From Parerythrobacter_A sp963761775 (GTDB lineage Bacteria > Pseudomonadota > Alphaproteobacteria > Sphingomonadales > Sphingomonadaceae), in assembly GCA_963761775.1 (NCBI GenBank), contig CAVXIF010000001.1:186001-250000 (forward strand): 64,000 nucleotides of DNA. Direction: 5' to 3'. Below the pieces are notes generated by a model. That model saw only the letters and a list, made by a program, of their open reading frames with translations. It was not told where the DNA came from and did no database searches. Positions 63,086 to 64,000 of the stretch are shown here, piece by piece (position 1 is the stretch's first letter; the number at the start of each line of letters is the position of its first letter). The position numbers were made by a program, and so were the translations under genes.

Positions 63086-63901
63086 TCACGTCTGGCACCG
63101 AGGACAAAACCAGGTGCTGCGCCCGCCCTGCACGAAGCGCCGCACTGTCCCCCCATCGTCGCGGTGGCAGGGTTCGCCCTCGCGGCCATAGGCATCGAAG
63201 CGGGTGGCAAAATAGCCCAGCTCGCCGTCGGGGCGGGCATAATCGCGCAAGCTGCTGCCGCCGTCCTCTATCGATTCGGTCAGCACGGCGCGAATGGCGG
63301 GCACCAGCCGGGCCAGCGCCGGTCCGGACACCTTGCCCGCCGGTTTGCGCGGATGGATGCGCGCGCGCCACAGCGCCTCGCACACATAGATATTGCCCAG
63401 TCCCGCCACGATGCGCTGGTCCAGCAGCATCAGCTTGATAGGCGCAACGCGGCCTCTCAGCGCGGCCTTGAGATGTGCCACACCGAAATCGGGGCCGAGC
63501 GGTTCCGGCCCCATCGCGGCGAAGGACGGCCAGTCCGCGAGGGCATCGCGCGCGACCAGATCGACCCAGCCGAACCGGCGCGGATCGCACAGGGCGAGGT
63601 GATGGGTGGCGGTTTCCAGCTCCAGATGGTCGTGCGTGTCGCGCGCCTCAGGGTCGATCCGCCAGCGCCCGCTCATCCCGAGATGGAAGATCAGCGTCTG
63701 GTCGCGGTCGGTATGGATCAGCCCGAATTTGGCGCGGCGGCCCAGCCCCGTCACCCGCGCGCCCGTCAGCATCTGCACCAGATCCTGCGGAAAGGGACGG
63801 CGCATATCGGGCCGGTTCACGCGCACGGCTGTGATCGCCTGCCCGTCCAGCACACGCGCCAGCCCCCGCACGGTGGTTTCGACTTCGGGGAGTTCGGGCA
63901 T
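63086..63901 (-). CDS. mutM: formamidopyrimidine-DNA glycosylase
   Basis: MutM (Fpg) removes 8-oxoguanine and formamidopyrimidines and nicks the strand. 271 residues. The catalytic N-terminus is PELPEVETTVRGL, with Pro2 and Glu3, followed by FGLIHTDRDQTLIFHLGMSGRW. The helix-two-turn-helix reads LLDQRIVAGLGNIYVCEALWRARIHP. The C-terminal zinc finger reads PCHRDDGGTVRRFVQGGRSTWFCPRCQT: the first pair lacks its second Cys (C-H-R-D), so the finger may bind zinc differently or not at all. The DNA-contacting Arg in GGRSTWFC is present. Confidence 0.95.
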   Translation of the reverse strand: MPELPEVETTVRGLARVLDGQAITAVRVNRPDMRRPFPQDLVQMLTGARVTGLGRRAKFGLIHTDRDQTLIFHLGMSGRWRIDPEARDTHDHLELETATHHLALCDPRRFGWVDLVARDALADWPSFAAMGPEPLGPDFGVAHLKAALRGRVAPIKLMLLDQRIVAGLGNIYVCEALWRARIHPRKPAGKVSGPALARLVPAIRAVLTESIEDGGSSLRDYARPDGELGYFATRFDAYGREGEPCHRDDGGTVRRFVQGGRSTWFCPRCQT

Positions 63902-64000
63902 GGTCTTTGCTCGCTAACGCTTGGTGCTGTGGGTTTTCGGTTTCTCGCTAACGCTCGCTGCTGTGCCATCCCGCTCCCCCTCCCGACCACCCCATAAGGA
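63902..64000. other. right-edge region upstream of mutM
   Basis: No coding sequence is visible apart from the mutM start at the left. It holds the short CTCGCTAACGCT repeats, and a Pro/Arg-rich frame continues off the edge with no recognisable product. Confidence 0.4.
63910..63955. repeat. two direct copies of CTCGCTAACGCT
   Basis: CTCGCTAACGCT occurs at 63910-63921 and 63944-63955, each followed shortly by TGCTGTG. A ten-base version, CTCGCTAACG, lies near 57000 at the 3' end of nth. It looks like a dispersed intergenic repeat of this genome. Confidence 0.5.

Overview
The window is a GC-rich alphaproteobacterial chromosome segment, most likely from the Sphingomonadales and probably an Erythrobacteraceae-type organism. 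That view rests on gene content: rpmH-rnpA-yidD-yidC-engB, mutM-rpsT-dnaA, a 1055-residue proline utilisation protein without a ribbon-helix-helix domain, many TonB/lipoprotein envelope genes and UPF0262. The taxonomic call is an inference from content and codon use; no search was run.

Layout. 1-2.35 kb: end of an ABC transporter ATPase gene, then nadB. 2.6-9.3 kb: a hydrolase, then class I ribonucleotide reductase with nrdA and nrdB split by two small genes and preceded by candidate NrdR boxes; an AT-rich membrane protein gene sits 5 bp behind nrdB. 9.3-13.5 kb: a patchwork of small envelope genes, including a lipoprotein gene broken by single-base insertions, a second partial copy of it, and a cysteine-rich lipoprotein gene coupled to a His-rich DUF6969 gene. 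13.5-18.6 kb: argB, then yggT-folD-lipoprotein-marC, then cnoX with a Lon-substrate-domain gene. 18.8-26.7 kb: tRNA-Gly, a ZnuD-like TonB receptor, an enoyl reductase-like protein, dcd and putA. 27.3-32.4 kb: a tripartite ABC efflux operon divergent from a tetR gene, with two tandem perfect operator-like palindromes between them. 32.5-48 kb: ftsH, rpoZ, dnaB, cell-wall and nucleoside genes, galE, rpmJ, comM and several regulators or hypothetical genes, including an AT-rich HNH gene. 49-55.3 kb: rpmH-rnpA-yidD-yidC-engB, glutathione transferase, S1/P1 nuclease, dapE. 55.4-64 kb: a dicarboxylate symporter, nth, dapB, a sirtuin, a VOC protein, a MoeB/ThiF-like protein, dnaA, rpsT and mutM.

Two themes stand out. 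First, at least seven genes that should be intact, including the essential dnaA and engB, are split between reading frames, nearly always in a way one extra base would explain, often in a short homopolymer. This looks like systematic sequencing or assembly error, not gene decay. I annotate these as single genes and give the likely position of the indel. Second, a few genes are clearly AT-rich against the background (8303-9298, 45669-46453 and, more mildly, 59469-59900) and are the best candidates for acquired accessory genes.

I saw no CRISPR array, rRNA, insertion sequence, integrase or prophage. The least described items are the cysteine-rich lipoprotein/DUF6969 pair, the AT-rich four-helix membrane protein, and the duplicated lipoprotein segment flanking a small gene.
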